Source: an uncultured Muribaculaceae bacterium
GTDB taxonomy: Bacteria; Bacteroidota; Bacteroidia; Bacteroidales; Muribaculaceae
Length of the DNA: 64,000 nt
Assembly: GCA_910588065.1 (NCBI GenBank)
Contig: CAJUPZ010000006.1
Span: forward strand, 53,110 to 117,109
Reading direction: 5' to 3'
Shown here: positions 52,460-62,405 of the stretch, piece by piece
Layout: every line of letters starts with the position of its first letter
Numbering within the stretch: position 1 is the stretch's first letter
The notes under the pieces: generated by a model
Seen by the model: only the letters and a program-made list of their open reading frames with translations
What the model was told of the DNA's origin: nothing
Database searches by the model: none
Made by a program: the position numbers and the translations under genes

Positions 52460-53152
52460 ATGACTATAGGAATAATAGTGGCGATGGACAAGGAGCTGCG
52501 GCTTCTCACCCCCTCGCTCCATCTGCCCCAGACCATTGAAGAGAAGGGCTACACATTCTATACCGGCACCCTTGGCGGGCGCAAAGTGTGCATCATGAAA
52601 TGCGGTATAGGCAAAGTCAACGCCGCTGTAGGCACCGCCGCTATGATAGATGCCTTCAAGCCCCACCTTATTATAAATACAGGCGTGGCTGGCGGCACCG
52701 GCGCCGCAGGCATCCTTGACATGGTGGTAGCTGACCGCATAGCATATCATGACGTATGGTGCGGCCCGGGCACCGAGGAGGGTGACGCTGCCGGCTGTCC
52801 CCGCTTCTTCACACCCTGCGGGCAACTGCTCGACCTGCCTTGGGGAGAGCTCGGGGCTAAAAAGGGGCTGATATGCTCCGGCGACCGCTTTATAAGCAAC
52901 GCGCAGGAGGTGGAGCGCATCCTCGGACTTTACCCTGACGCTATGGCTGTAGACATGGAGAGCGCCGCTATTGCCCAGGTGTGCCACCTGCGCAAGGTGC
53001 CTTTCCTGTGTCTGAGAGTTATCAGTGACACACCCGGAGCCGCCGACAACATAGCTCAGTATCAGAATTTCTGGGATGACGCTCCGCGTCACACGTTTGA
53101 GGCTCTAACCGCGATACTTGCCAAGCTTCCTGACCTTTCAACAACCATGTAA
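52460..53152 (+). CDS. mtnN: 5'-methylthioadenosine/S-adenosylhomocysteine nucleosidase
   Basis: A 230-aa cytoplasmic enzyme that removes adenine from SAH and MTA, giving S-ribosylhomocysteine for LuxS. IGIIVAMDKELRLL (catalytic Glu region), INTGVAGGTG, and VDMESAAIAQVCH followed by VISDTPG (catalytic Asp) are all family signatures. It overlaps luxS by one base (TAATG), so the two steps are translationally coupled. Confidence 0.95.
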   Translation: MTIGIIVAMDKELRLLTPSLHLPQTIEEKGYTFYTGTLGGRKVCIMKCGIGKVNAAVGTAAMIDAFKPHLIINTGVAGGTGAAGILDMVVADRIAYHDVWCGPGTEEGDAAGCPRFFTPCGQLLDLPWGELGAKKGLICSGDRFISNAQEVERILGLYPDAMAVDMESAAIAQVCHLRKVPFLCLRVISDTPGAADNIAQYQNFWDDAPRHTFEALTAILAKLPDLSTTM

Positions 53153-53634
53153 TGAAAAAGATAGCCAGCTTTACCATCGATCATAACCTCCTGAGCCGCG
53201 GGGTCTTTGTGTCACGCAGAGACACCACCCCTTCCGGTGACATCATCACTACCTTTGACATACGCATGACTGAGCCCAACCGTCAGGCTCCTCTGTCCGG
53301 GCCAGCTCTCCATGCTATCGAACACCTCGCGGCCACATACCTGCGCAACCGCCCTGACTGGAGAGACAGGGTTGTTTACTGGGGACCGATGGGCTGCCTA
53401 ACCGGCAATTACCTCATTCTTCAGGGTGAGCTCAACTCTACCGACATCCTGCCTCTGGTACGCGACACCTTTGCTTTTATCCGCAATTTTGAGGGCGACA
53501 TTCCCGGCGCCACACCCAAGGACTGCGGCAACTACTCTTTCATGGATCTCGCTGCCGCCAAAGCCGCTGCAGGGATTTATCTTGATGAAGTGCTGGCAAA
53601 TCCGGCTCCGCAAAACCTCAATTACCCCGGCTGA
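53152..53634 (+). CDS. luxS: S-ribosylhomocysteine lyase
   Basis: A 160-aa metal enzyme that forms homocysteine and DPD, the precursor of autoinducer AI-2. Metal ligands are in HAIEHLAATYLR (His-x-x-x-His) and KDCGNY (Cys), and the catalytic Cys is in GPMGCLTGNYLI. Full family length. It is coupled to mtnN. Homocysteine returned here is the substrate of MetH elsewhere in the window. A small ATACCT/AGGTAT hairpin follows at the stop codon. Confidence 0.97.
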   Translation: MKKIASFTIDHNLLSRGVFVSRRDTTPSGDIITTFDIRMTEPNRQAPLSGPALHAIEHLAATYLRNRPDWRDRVVYWGPMGCLTGNYLILQGELNSTDILPLVRDTFAFIRNFEGDIPGATPKDCGNYSFMDLAAAKAAAGIYLDEVLANPAPQNLNYPG

Positions 53635-53677
53635 TACCTTATTTTAGGTATCGTTGCACCACCACAACGCTGCAAAA

Positions 53678-53724
53678 TACCGATTTTTAGGTATATGACA
53701 GATGTAAAATCGGTAGTAATTTTG
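53678..53724 (+). promoter_or_regulatory. Promoter with 10-bp inverted repeat before the ncRNA candidate
   Basis: TAATTTTG (53717-53724) is a good -7 box in DNA without an ORF. Immediately upstream, TACCGATTTT (53678-53687) and AAAATCGGTA (53706-53715) are perfect inverted copies 18 nt apart, where a -33 element would be. TTTTAGGTAT occurs twice nearby (53642-53651 and 53685-53694). This looks like a regulated promoter. Confidence 0.55.
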
Positions 53725-53730
53725 CATCGG

Positions 53731-53886
53731 ATAATTATACGAACACTTAAGAACAGCGTATAGGCGCTCTCTCCGCACCATCCGCAGCGACAGCGCTATT
53801 CGGTAATCTATTTGGAGACAATAAAATATATCGTTGTTTTTACACGCATCAACCGCAGGCTTCCGTGACGGAACCCTGCGGTTTTT
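53731..53886 (+). ncRNA. Candidate structured non-coding RNA, about 155 nt
   Basis: From a predicted start near 53731 to a strong terminator (53851-53886) there is no plausible ORF. The transcript can fold: AAGAACAGCG (53753-53762) pairs with CGTTGTTTTT (53832-53841), the pairing continues with TATA on both sides, and an inner stem joins ATAGGCGCT with AGCGCTAT. The result is a closing stem, a large one-sided internal loop and an apical stem. The overall plan recalls 6S-like RNAs, but I do not recognise the family and the 6S identity is only a guess. Confidence 0.5.
53851..53886 (+). terminator. Terminator of the ncRNA candidate
   Basis: AACCGCAGG (53851-53859) pairs with CCTGCGGTT (53875-53883); inside, TTCCG pairs with CGGAA around a TGA loop. 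T5 follows on the plus strand. It also lies 25 nt after the purF stop and may act on that convergent transcript, though the T-run on that side is short. Confidence 0.9.
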
Positions 53887-53908
53887 CAATACATGCCGTT
53901 GCCGCTGT

Positions 53909-55795
53909 TCAGCGCTTGTCGGTGTTGCCTTCGTAGTAGTTTACAAAGGCCCGGTTGACAAGACGTATGCCCCCGGGGGTAGGATAGTTGCCGGAAAAAT
54001 ACCAGTCGCCGGGATGATTTGGCACCGCCGAATGAAGCCCTTCGAGGCTCTGATATATAATCTCGACATCCGCAACTGTATCGGCCGGAGTGAGCATCTC
54101 TGCTATTTTTTCGGAAATCTGACGGTCGGTGAAGGGCGCGTACACAGCCTTGACACAATTTTCGAGCAGTTCATCGGGGGCGCCCTCCATTGCTTTGCAA
54201 CGGGCGTATGTGTCATCAAGCACACTTTCGAGACCGCTCTCCCTGAGCAGTTCAACAGCCGCCCTGAACGCGATGAACTCACCCATGCGCGACATATCGA
54301 TGCCGTAGCAGTCGGGGTATCTTACCTGAGGCGATGAGCTGACAACAACTATCTTGCGCGGATGAAGGCGGTCAAGAATACGCAATATGCTCTGCCTCAG
54401 CGTTGTGCCTCGGACAATACTGTCGTCTATAACTACCAGGTTGTCAACATTGTTGGTCACACAGCCGTATGTCACATCATACACATGCGCCGCAAGGTCA
54501 TTTCTGGCCTCGCCCTCCGCTATGAATGTACGCAGCTTTATATCTTTTATGGCAACTTTTTCAACACGCAGCTTATGGCTCATTATCTCTTTGAGCGAGT
54601 CAATATTTAGAGTGCCGGTTTCCTGGGCGGCAAGTATGCGGTCAGCTTTCAGGGTGTCGATATAGCGCTCCATCTCCTCGACCATACCGATAAAAGCCAC
54701 TTCGGCAGTGTTTGGAATAAAGGACACCACGGTATGATCCAGATCATAGCCAACACTCTCGAGCACCTGAGGCACTATATTGCGGCCGAGGGCTTTCCGC
54801 TCCTTATATATATCGGCATCGCTGCCGCGCGAGAAATATATTCTCTCGAAGGAGCACCGCCGGTTATCCCCTTCACCGAGTATATCAGTCACCTCCACCC
54901 GTCCCTGCTTTGTGACAATGACAGCACTGCCGGGAGTGAGCTCGCGCACATCAGCCCGACGCACATTCAGCACAGTCTGTATCACCGGACGCTCAGAAGC
55001 CACCACTACCACTTCGTCATCGCAGTAGTAGAACGCCGGACGTATGCCATGGGGGTCGCGCACGGCAAACATATCGCCGCTGCCGGTGGCTCCGCATATC
55101 ACATAGCCTCCATCCCAAAGAGGAGCGGCGCTGCGGAGCACCTCCTTCATGTCGAGGTGCTCCTCGATCATCCTGCTGAGCACAGGCTCCGCAAGCGAGT
55201 TGCGATACTGACGGTAAATGCGGTGGTTCTCCCTGTCAAGGGCATAGCCAAGCTGTTCGAGCAGCATCACAGTGTCGCTGTAAATGCGCGGGTGCTGGCC
55301 TTTTGACACAACATTCTGAAAAATCTCCTCAACATTGGTCATATTGAAATTACCGCAAAGCAGCAGATTGCGCGACGGCCAGTTGTTGCGCCGCAGAAAA
55401 GGGTGAACATAGCTGAGGCCGCTGCGTCCGGTGGTGCTGTAGCGTAGATGACCCATGTAAATCTCGCCGACAAACGGCGCCTCCTTCTCGACCCACAGCG
55501 CATCGCGGTGCTCCACATCCGCTTTGTCAAGCGCGGGGCTTATGCTGTCGAAAATCTCCTGTATGGCTCCGGTGCCGAGCGCTCTCTCGCGAAACACATA
55601 TTCACTGCCGGGATCGGCGTGCAGCTTCACAACCCCTATTCCGGCAGCCTCCTGCCCGCGGTTGTGCTGCTTTTCCATCATCAGATAGAGTTTTGTCAAT
55701 CCGAAGCAGTAAGTGCCATACTTCCGCTTGTAGTACTCCAGTGGTTTGAGCAGGCGAATCATCGCCACTCCACACTCATGTTTAAGCTCTTCCAT
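53909..55795 (-). CDS. purF: Amidophosphoribosyltransferase
   Basis: A 628-aa enzyme for the first committed step of purine synthesis (PRPP plus glutamine to phosphoribosylamine). The N-terminal glutaminase nucleophile is Cys8 in HECGVAMIR, exposed after propeptide cleavage. EKQHNRGQEAAGIG and YMGHLRYSTTGRSG follow. The PRTase part has the PRPP motif VVIDDSIVRGTT. At 628 aa it is longer than E. coli PurF (about 505), with extra sequence in the PRTase half; this is a larger variant, probably a second PurF-like class. Promoter -7 box TAACTTTG (minus, 55818-55825). Confidence 0.9.
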   Translation of the reverse strand: MEELKHECGVAMIRLLKPLEYYKRKYGTYCFGLTKLYLMMEKQHNRGQEAAGIGVVKLHADPGSEYVFRERALGTGAIQEIFDSISPALDKADVEHRDALWVEKEAPFVGEIYMGHLRYSTTGRSGLSYVHPFLRRNNWPSRNLLLCGNFNMTNVEEIFQNVVSKGQHPRIYSDTVMLLEQLGYALDRENHRIYRQYRNSLAEPVLSRMIEEHLDMKEVLRSAAPLWDGGYVICGATGSGDMFAVRDPHGIRPAFYYCDDEVVVVASERPVIQTVLNVRRADVRELTPGSAVIVTKQGRVEVTDILGEGDNRRCSFERIYFSRGSDADIYKERKALGRNIVPQVLESVGYDLDHTVVSFIPNTAEVAFIGMVEEMERYIDTLKADRILAAQETGTLNIDSLKEIMSHKLRVEKVAIKDIKLRTFIAEGEARNDLAAHVYDVTYGCVTNNVDNLVVIDDSIVRGTTLRQSILRILDRLHPRKIVVVSSSPQVRYPDCYGIDMSRMGEFIAFRAAVELLRESGLESVLDDTYARCKAMEGAPDELLENCVKAVYAPFTDRQISEKIAEMLTPADTVADVEIIYQSLEGLHSAVPNHPGDWYFSGNYPTPGGIRLVNRAFVNYYEGNTDKR

Positions 55796-55817
55796 TCTCC
55801 GTTAAGTAAATTTGCCA

Positions 55818-55877
55818 CAAAGTTACAAACAAGTATCGCCCGCACATCGATTTCTCAATTATTTTTTCGTATCTTTG
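55818..55877. promoter_or_regulatory. Divergent promoters of purF and galK
   Basis: Minus-strand TAACTTTG (55818-55825) serves purF; plus-strand TATCTTTG (55870-55877) serves galK, 28 nt before its ATG. The -33 boxes are weak for both. Confidence 0.65.
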
Positions 55878-55904
55878 TGACCATAATCCTTAAACAAATA
55901 CGTA

Positions 55905-57041
<1,137 letters not shown>

Positions 57042-57069
57042 TCAACAGACCATAACCGATTTACTTACA

Positions 57070-57879
57070 ATGAGACTGATTATCGAGCCCGACTACGACA
57101 AAGTGTCGCAATGGGCAGCAAACTACGTTGCAGCACGCATCAACGAGGCTAAACCCACAGCCGAACACCCCTTTGTGCTCGGTTGCCCCACCGGCAGCTC
57201 CCCGTTAGGCATGTACCGCAACCTTGTGAAACTATGCAAGGAGGGCAAGGTGAGCTTCAAGAATGTGGTTACTTTCAACATGGACGAATACTGCGGCATA
57301 CCCCGCGACCACGAGCAGAGCTACTACACCTTCATGTGGACTAACTTCTTCAGCCATATCGACATACCCCGCGAGAATGTGAACATACTCAACGGAAATG
57401 CCGAAGACCCCGATGCTGAATGCGCCCGCTATGAGGAAAAAATCAAGAACTACGGCGGTATCGACCTGTTTCTCGGCGGTGTTGGTCCTGACGGACACAT
57501 CGCTTTCAATGAGCCCGGTTCATCCCTCACTTCACGCACACGCATGAAGACTCTCACTCGCGACACCATAATTGCAAACTCCCGCTTCTTCGACAACAAT
57601 GTTGACCTTGTGCCGAAAACAGCTCTCACTGTCGGCGTTGGCACAATCATGTCCGCAAAAAGCGTGCTTCTGATTGTGAACGGCCACAACAAGAGCCGCG
57701 CGCTGCACCACGGAGTGGAAGGCGGCATCAGCCAGATGTGGACAATCTCCGCCCTGCAGATGCACCGGAAAGCCCTGATAGTTGCCGACGAGGCTGCATG
57801 TGAGGAGCTGAAAGTGGGCACCTACCGCTACTACAAGGATATCGAGGCTGCAAACCTCGACCCCGACACTCAGCTCTGA
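57070..57879 (+). CDS. nagB: Glucosamine-6-phosphate deaminase
   Basis: A 269-aa cytoplasmic enzyme converting glucosamine-6-phosphate to fructose-6-phosphate and ammonia. CPTGSSPLGMYRNL (phosphate loop), VTFNMDEYCGIPRDHEQSY (catalytic Asp) and GVGPDGHIAFNEPGSS (His) are family signatures. Length is that of hexameric NagB. It is paired with galK, a combination suited to mucin-derived sugars, and closed by a terminator. Confidence 0.96.
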   Translation: MRLIIEPDYDKVSQWAANYVAARINEAKPTAEHPFVLGCPTGSSPLGMYRNLVKLCKEGKVSFKNVVTFNMDEYCGIPRDHEQSYYTFMWTNFFSHIDIPRENVNILNGNAEDPDAECARYEEKIKNYGGIDLFLGGVGPDGHIAFNEPGSSLTSRTRMKTLTRDTIIANSRFFDNNVDLVPKTALTVGVGTIMSAKSVLLIVNGHNKSRALHHGVEGGISQMWTISALQMHRKALIVADEAACEELKVGTYRYYKDIEAANLDPDTQL

Positions 57880-57900
57880 GCGCATATCCTTGACCAATAA

Positions 57901-57949
57901 AAGCGACTCCATCTGCGGATAATCCGGCGATGGAGTCGCTTCTTTATAT
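57901..57949. terminator. Bidirectional terminator between nagB and the MBL gene
   Basis: AAGCGACTCCATC (57901-57913) and GATGGAGTCGCTT (57929-57941) form a perfect 13-bp stem. T-rich sequence follows on both strands (CTTTAT on plus, TTATT on minus), fitting two convergent genes. Confidence 0.92.
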
Positions 57950-57969
57950 ATTAATAAGGTGTGTGCGCC

Positions 57970-58692
57970 TTACTTGATTTCCATGCTCGCACCGGGGGTG
58001 TAGATGAAATCCACTTCGGTGATGTCCGCCGGAATCTTGCTCAGGAACACCTCCGCCTCATCTTTCTTGCCCCAGAAGTGCATCGGGAAGAAGTGAGCAG
58101 TCTTGACGGCCTTGAGGAATGCCAACGCTCCGGAGCCGAAGTCTGATCCCAGACGGGGATCTACAGGAAACATGGCTATATTCACCGACTCATTCTCGCT
58201 TGATATACGGTTGAGGGCTTTGGTGAATTCAACCTCAGCATGTTTCACTTCAGCAGGTTTGGACTCATCTTTCCAATGCCATTCGTTGAGATCGCCGGCA
58301 TGGAAAATCTTTTCACCTTCGGGAGTCTCGACAAGGAAGCTGACTCCGCTGTCGGTTGACGGATAAGCCTTTACGCTCACTCCGCCCGGCAACCCCTCTA
58401 TACGGTCGCCGGCGCTCATTCCTGCCACCTCAAGAGTTGAGGGAATAGCCTGAGCGGGCACATCGTTTGACATCACATACACCCTGCGGTGATTCTGAGC
58501 CATCTCATAAATGCCGGTGTTGAAATGATCCTCATGCTTGTGGCTTACAAAGAACACCACTGGCAGCTGAGGATTAGCTTCAAGAATTTTATGCAATGCG
58601 TGGGAAGGGTCGCGGAAATAGTCGAAAACAAGAAGCACATCGGGCAGCTGTACTGCAAATCCGCTGTGATCCAGATAAGTTACTTTAGTCAT
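57970..58692 (-). CDS. MBL-fold metal-dependent hydrolase (UlaG-like)
   Basis: A 240-aa protein with a compact metallo-beta-lactamase fold: YLDHSGFAV at the start, zinc motif SHKHEDHFN, then FHAGDLNEWHW and FPMHFWG. No signal peptide, so it is cytoplasmic. UlaG-like lactonases and uncharacterised hydrolases share this pattern; the substrate is not evident. It stands alone between a terminator and the BamE-like gene. Confidence 0.8.
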   Translation of the reverse strand: MTKVTYLDHSGFAVQLPDVLLVFDYFRDPSHALHKILEANPQLPVVFFVSHKHEDHFNTGIYEMAQNHRRVYVMSNDVPAQAIPSTLEVAGMSAGDRIEGLPGGVSVKAYPSTDSGVSFLVETPEGEKIFHAGDLNEWHWKDESKPAEVKHAEVEFTKALNRISSENESVNIAMFPVDPRLGSDFGSGALAFLKAVKTAHFFPMHFWGKKDEAEVFLSKIPADITEVDFIYTPGASMEIK

Positions 58693-58824
58693 TATATCGA
58701 ATTTTAGTTATAGTCACCTTATGCCTGCACGTGGCGGCCATCCGCCGCACGCCATGCAGGACTTTGACTATACAACACTGCCGCAGCGGAAGTGGTTCAG
58801 CTAAAATCCGGTTTTTGCTACCGT

Positions 58825-59757
58825 CTACCTTCTGTATTCGGCAAGGACACCGTCATGAAACCGCAGATATATGCCGTTTTCATACGACCACACCTCATAG
58901 AGTGTATTCTGGTCGGCCCGGCGCTTGACTTTCGCCGGAGAGCCGAGTGCCAGCCGACACTCATCAAGGGTCATGCCGTAGCGCACGCGGTTATATATAA
59001 TATTTTCCCACACCTCATCGGTAATCTGAGGATAACGCTCGCGCGGATTCTTGAATGAGAACAGCTTGTGGAATCCTCTCGGCGATTTCAGGTTTGCACC
59101 GACAGACATGAACAGCACAAAAGTGTCGCCCCTGCCATCATCAACCAGCAGCTTTACCGGGTAGACCGAGTTGCCGGGCATCACCTCTCGGATGCGCACC
59201 GGTATATACTTCAATCCGGTGTACGACTGCTCGCCGAGATCGTACCACATGGATGTGAGCACATAGTAGGTATTGCCCTCCAGACGCTCTTTCACGGCAT
59301 CGACTACAGTCCGCTCCACAGCAAACGGTATTTCAAGCGATTTCCGCTTTTTCACCGCATCCATAGACGCCTCAATGCGATATGTCATGGCACTGCCTGA
59401 GGCATCGATAAAACGGATTTCAACCTGAGGCTCTCCGGATATGGACTCCACCTCGGTCATGCCGGTGTAGCGGATTATTTTACCTGCGCTGAGAGCCGGA
59501 GCCCCGGGGTTGAAAATTATGCCGATACGGGAATCTGTGACCACAAACTGCTTGCCCACACTCCACTGCGCGGGGGGCTCGCCGGCGATGTCGGCAAGAA
59601 ACGCCTGCTCACCGGCATACACCGGAGCAGTGCGTTCAACCTTGTCAGCTGTGATTTTGGGGGTGCTCTCTATGCCGGTGAAACAGGAACTGCACAGCAT
59701 GAGCAGAGCCGGTAGAGCCACCGCCGCTGTCTTACTTATTCTTGGATGTGGGATCAA
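58825..59757 (-). CDS. Lipoprotein with C-terminal BamE/SmpA-like domain, function unknown
   Basis: About 310 aa. The C-terminal 60 residues (NRVRYGMTLDECRLALGSP, then YEVWSYENGIYLRFHDG) resemble the BamE/SmpA fold, in which such a turn follows a G-M-T motif. The middle part is beta-rich and unrecognised. A lipoprotein signal ends LPALLMLCSSC. The start is uncertain: a TTG at 59757 gives a compact signal peptide and a 26-nt overlap with the upstream gene, while the nearest ATG (59796) gives a 65-nt overlap and an odd N-terminus. Probably outer-membrane or periplasmic. It is likely read with the oligopeptidase gene. Confidence 0.6.
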   Translation of the reverse strand: MIPHPRISKTAAVALPALLMLCSSCFTGIESTPKITADKVERTAPVYAGEQAFLADIAGEPPAQWSVGKQFVVTDSRIGIIFNPGAPALSAGKIIRYTGMTEVESISGEPQVEIRFIDASGSAMTYRIEASMDAVKKRKSLEIPFAVERTVVDAVKERLEGNTYYVLTSMWYDLGEQSYTGLKYIPVRIREVMPGNSVYPVKLLVDDGRGDTFVLFMSVGANLKSPRGFHKLFSFKNPRERYPQITDEVWENIIYNRVRYGMTLDECRLALGSPAKVKRRADQNTLYEVWSYENGIYLRFHDGVLAEYRR

Positions 59758-61870
59758 TGCCGAGGTTGTGATATATGAATGAATAGATGTCAGCATACTC
59801 GTCAATGACTTTAGCCATCGGCTTGCCGGCTCCATGGCCAGCGTTGCTGTCTATGCGAATGAGCTTTGGAGCATCGCCGGTGTCAGCAGCCTGCAGAGCG
59901 GCGGCGTATTTGAATGAGTGAGCAGGCACAACACGGTCGTCATGGTCGGCTGTAGTCACCATTATAGCCGGATATGGGGTGCCATCATTGCTGATGTTGT
60001 GCAGCGGCGAATAGTCCAGCAGATACTGCGCCATCTCCTTAGAGTCAGCGCTTGTGCCGTAATCGCTCGCCCAGTTCCAGCCGATGGTGAAAAGATGGTA
60101 GCGCATCATATCCATGACCCCTACCCTGGGAATAGCCACCTTGAAAAGGTCGGGACGCATATTCACTGTAGCGCCGACAAGCAATCCGCCGTTACTGCCA
60201 CCCTCAATAGTGAGCAGCTCGGGGTTTGTCCAGTTCTCCTTTATCATATACTCAGCAGCGGCGATGAAGTCGTTGAACACATTGAGCTTGTTCATCTTGG
60301 TGCCGGCAGTGTGCCACTCCTCACCATACTCCGACCCGCCGCGCAGATGTGCCTGCGCGTAAATGCCGCCGTTTTCAAGCCACAGCATGCGGTTGGGCGA
60401 AAATCCCGGAGTGAGCGACACATTGAAACCGCCGTAGCCGTACAGATACACCGGATTCGAACCATCGCGCTCAAGCCCCTTCTTATATGTTATGAACATC
60501 GGCACCATTGTGCTGTCGGCACCGGGATAAAACACCTGCTCGGTGATATAGTCATCCATATTCAGCCCTGCCACATCCGGCTGCTTTACAAGAGTGCTCT
60601 TGCCGGTGGCGGTGTCGTACGAATACACCGCTGACGGATATGTGAACGAAGTGAAAGAATAGAACACTTCCGGCGAACTCTTCGATGATGACAGCGCCAC
60701 GGAGCCATAGGTCGGCAGCTCAACCTCACCTACCCGCTTGCCCTGCTTGGTGTAGACATACACATGGTCGCTCGCATCCTGCTCGTATGTCACAAGCAGA
60801 TTGTCTCCGGAAATCTCAACTCCCTTGAGCACCCCGTCACCCTGAGGTATCAGCTCTCGCCACGCGCTCCTGGCCGGATTTGAAAGATCCGCAACCATCA
60901 GGCGACCCTTCGGAGCATCAATATTGGTAGAGATATACACCTTGCCATCAGCAACATCCATGATGTCTACCGCATAATCCTGGCTCGGCTCAATCACAAC
61001 CCAATCGCCGCCTCTCTTGAGATTCTTCACCATCAGCGATGAGCCAACTCCCTCGCCGGCGCCGGCAACAAAGAGATAGTCCTCGCTGTCCGGCACATAC
61101 GCACTGTGGAAGTGAAGCGGATGGGCAGCATCCTCGAAAGCAATCTTGTCAGCACTCTGATCTGTGCCCAGCGCGTGATAATATATCTGATGATTCTCAT
61201 TGGCGTTGCTGAACTCCTTACCGGCCTCCGGGCGCGGATAAGCGCTGTAGTAAAAACCGTCACCGGCCCATGAAGCTCCGGTGAACTTGGCCCACTCAAT
61301 GTGGTCGGGCAGCAACTCCTTGGTCTTGGTGTCCATGACATATATCTCAGTCCAGTCAGAGCCGTTGCGGCTCACTGTATAGGCGGTGTACTTGCCATCA
61401 TTCGACGGATACACACCGGTGAGAGCGACAGTGCCATTGTCGGACAAGGCATTCGGATCGAGAAACACCTCAGCCTCACCCCCGATGGAATCACAGCGAT
61501 AAAGAACACTCTGATTCTTTAGCCCGTCATTCTCATAAAAATAATACTTGCCATCCTTGCCCTTCCACGGCAGCCCGCTCTTATGGTAATTATTGAGCTC
61601 TGTCAGCCTCGCCCTCACAGCATCCCTGAACGGAATAGCCGAAAGATACTTCTGAGTCACAGCATTCTCTGCCTCAACCCACGCCGCCGTAGCCGCGCTT
61701 GTGTCATTCTCGAGCGGACGGTAAGGATCTGCCACCGCTATACCGAAATACTCATCGCTCACCCCGGCATCTGACGGAGCGGCAGGATACTGCAGATTCT
61801 TTGTATTTGAGCAAGATGCACACATAATGCCTACTGAGGCCACAACGGCCAGATTGGTTGATATCTTCAT
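59732..61870 (-). CDS. Prolyl oligopeptidase (S9A), lipoprotein
   Basis: A 712-aa serine peptidase cleaving after proline in short peptides. A lipoprotein signal is present (MKISTNLAVVASVGIMCASC). The N-terminal ADPYRPLEN and a seven-bladed propeller (about 90-430) precede the hydrolase domain with YGYGGFNVS, the nucleophile in EGGSNGGLLVGA, Asp in TADHDDRVVP and His in NAGHGAGKP. Its length matches the family. It is envelope-anchored, unlike many cytoplasmic POPs. A -7 box (TAATTTTG, minus, 61941-61948) lies upstream. Confidence 0.94.
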   Translation of the reverse strand: MKISTNLAVVASVGIMCASCSNTKNLQYPAAPSDAGVSDEYFGIAVADPYRPLENDTSAATAAWVEAENAVTQKYLSAIPFRDAVRARLTELNNYHKSGLPWKGKDGKYYFYENDGLKNQSVLYRCDSIGGEAEVFLDPNALSDNGTVALTGVYPSNDGKYTAYTVSRNGSDWTEIYVMDTKTKELLPDHIEWAKFTGASWAGDGFYYSAYPRPEAGKEFSNANENHQIYYHALGTDQSADKIAFEDAAHPLHFHSAYVPDSEDYLFVAGAGEGVGSSLMVKNLKRGGDWVVIEPSQDYAVDIMDVADGKVYISTNIDAPKGRLMVADLSNPARSAWRELIPQGDGVLKGVEISGDNLLVTYEQDASDHVYVYTKQGKRVGEVELPTYGSVALSSSKSSPEVFYSFTSFTYPSAVYSYDTATGKSTLVKQPDVAGLNMDDYITEQVFYPGADSTMVPMFITYKKGLERDGSNPVYLYGYGGFNVSLTPGFSPNRMLWLENGGIYAQAHLRGGSEYGEEWHTAGTKMNKLNVFNDFIAAAEYMIKENWTNPELLTIEGGSNGGLLVGATVNMRPDLFKVAIPRVGVMDMMRYHLFTIGWNWASDYGTSADSKEMAQYLLDYSPLHNISNDGTPYPAIMVTTADHDDRVVPAHSFKYAAALQAADTGDAPKLIRIDSNAGHGAGKPMAKVIDEYADIYSFIYHNLGIDPTSKNK

Positions 61871-62077
61871 CTAAAACAATTATGATAGTAAAGCGAGCCC
61901 TGCAAGCCGCAGACAATCCCGGCAACAGAATACTCCGCTGCAAAATTAAACATTCTCCGGCCAATAACCTCACACAATAATATTAAAGTAGCTTAACACA
62001 CCGGGTGGGCCGCCCCTAGGTAAGACCTTGATTTTTCGCCAATTATAAAATTTAACAATATTTTATCGTCCAAATCC

Positions 62078-62108
62078 ATTGCCATTCCGACAAAAACATC
62101 TAACTTTG
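62078..62108 (+). promoter_or_regulatory. Promoter of the tRNA pair
   Basis: ATTG (62078-62081), 19 nt, TAACTTTG (62101-62108), 13 nt before the first tRNA. Confidence 0.75.
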
Positions 62109-62121
62109 CACTCACAAACAT

Positions 62122-62196
<75 letters not shown>

Positions 62197-62278
62197 GACA
62201 ACAAAATCCCTGCCTCCGCAAGGTTGTAGGGATTCTCTTTGAAATAGAGGCGCATCAGCCGTGACCTTCACAAGAGTC

Positions 62279-62352
62279 GGTCCCATAGCTCAGTTGGTTA
62301 GAGCACCTGACTCATAATCAGGGAGTCCTTGGTTCAAGCCCAAGTGGGACCA
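62279..62352 (+). tRNA. tRNA with CAU anticodon (elongator Met or Ile2)
   Basis: A cloverleaf with acceptor GGTCCCA/TGGGACC, anticodon CAT at 62313-62315 in CTCATAA, and T-arm CTTGG-TTCAAGC-CCAAG. All stems pair fully, so it is not an initiator. The CCC run at acceptor positions 4-6 resembles tRNA-Ile2, whose C34 is changed to lysidine, but elongator Met is equally possible without a comparison. CCA is not encoded. Confidence 0.93.
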
Positions 62353-62366
62353 CAAATTAGAAATCA

Positions 62367-62399
62367 AGCAGTTACGAATCAACTCGTAGCTGCTTTTTC
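62367..62399 (+). terminator. Terminator after the tRNA pair
   Basis: AGCAGTTACGA (62367-62377) pairs with TCGTAGCTGCT (62384-62394) with one G-U; T-rich sequence follows. Confidence 0.88.
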
Positions 62400-62405
62400 T
62401 TTTGT

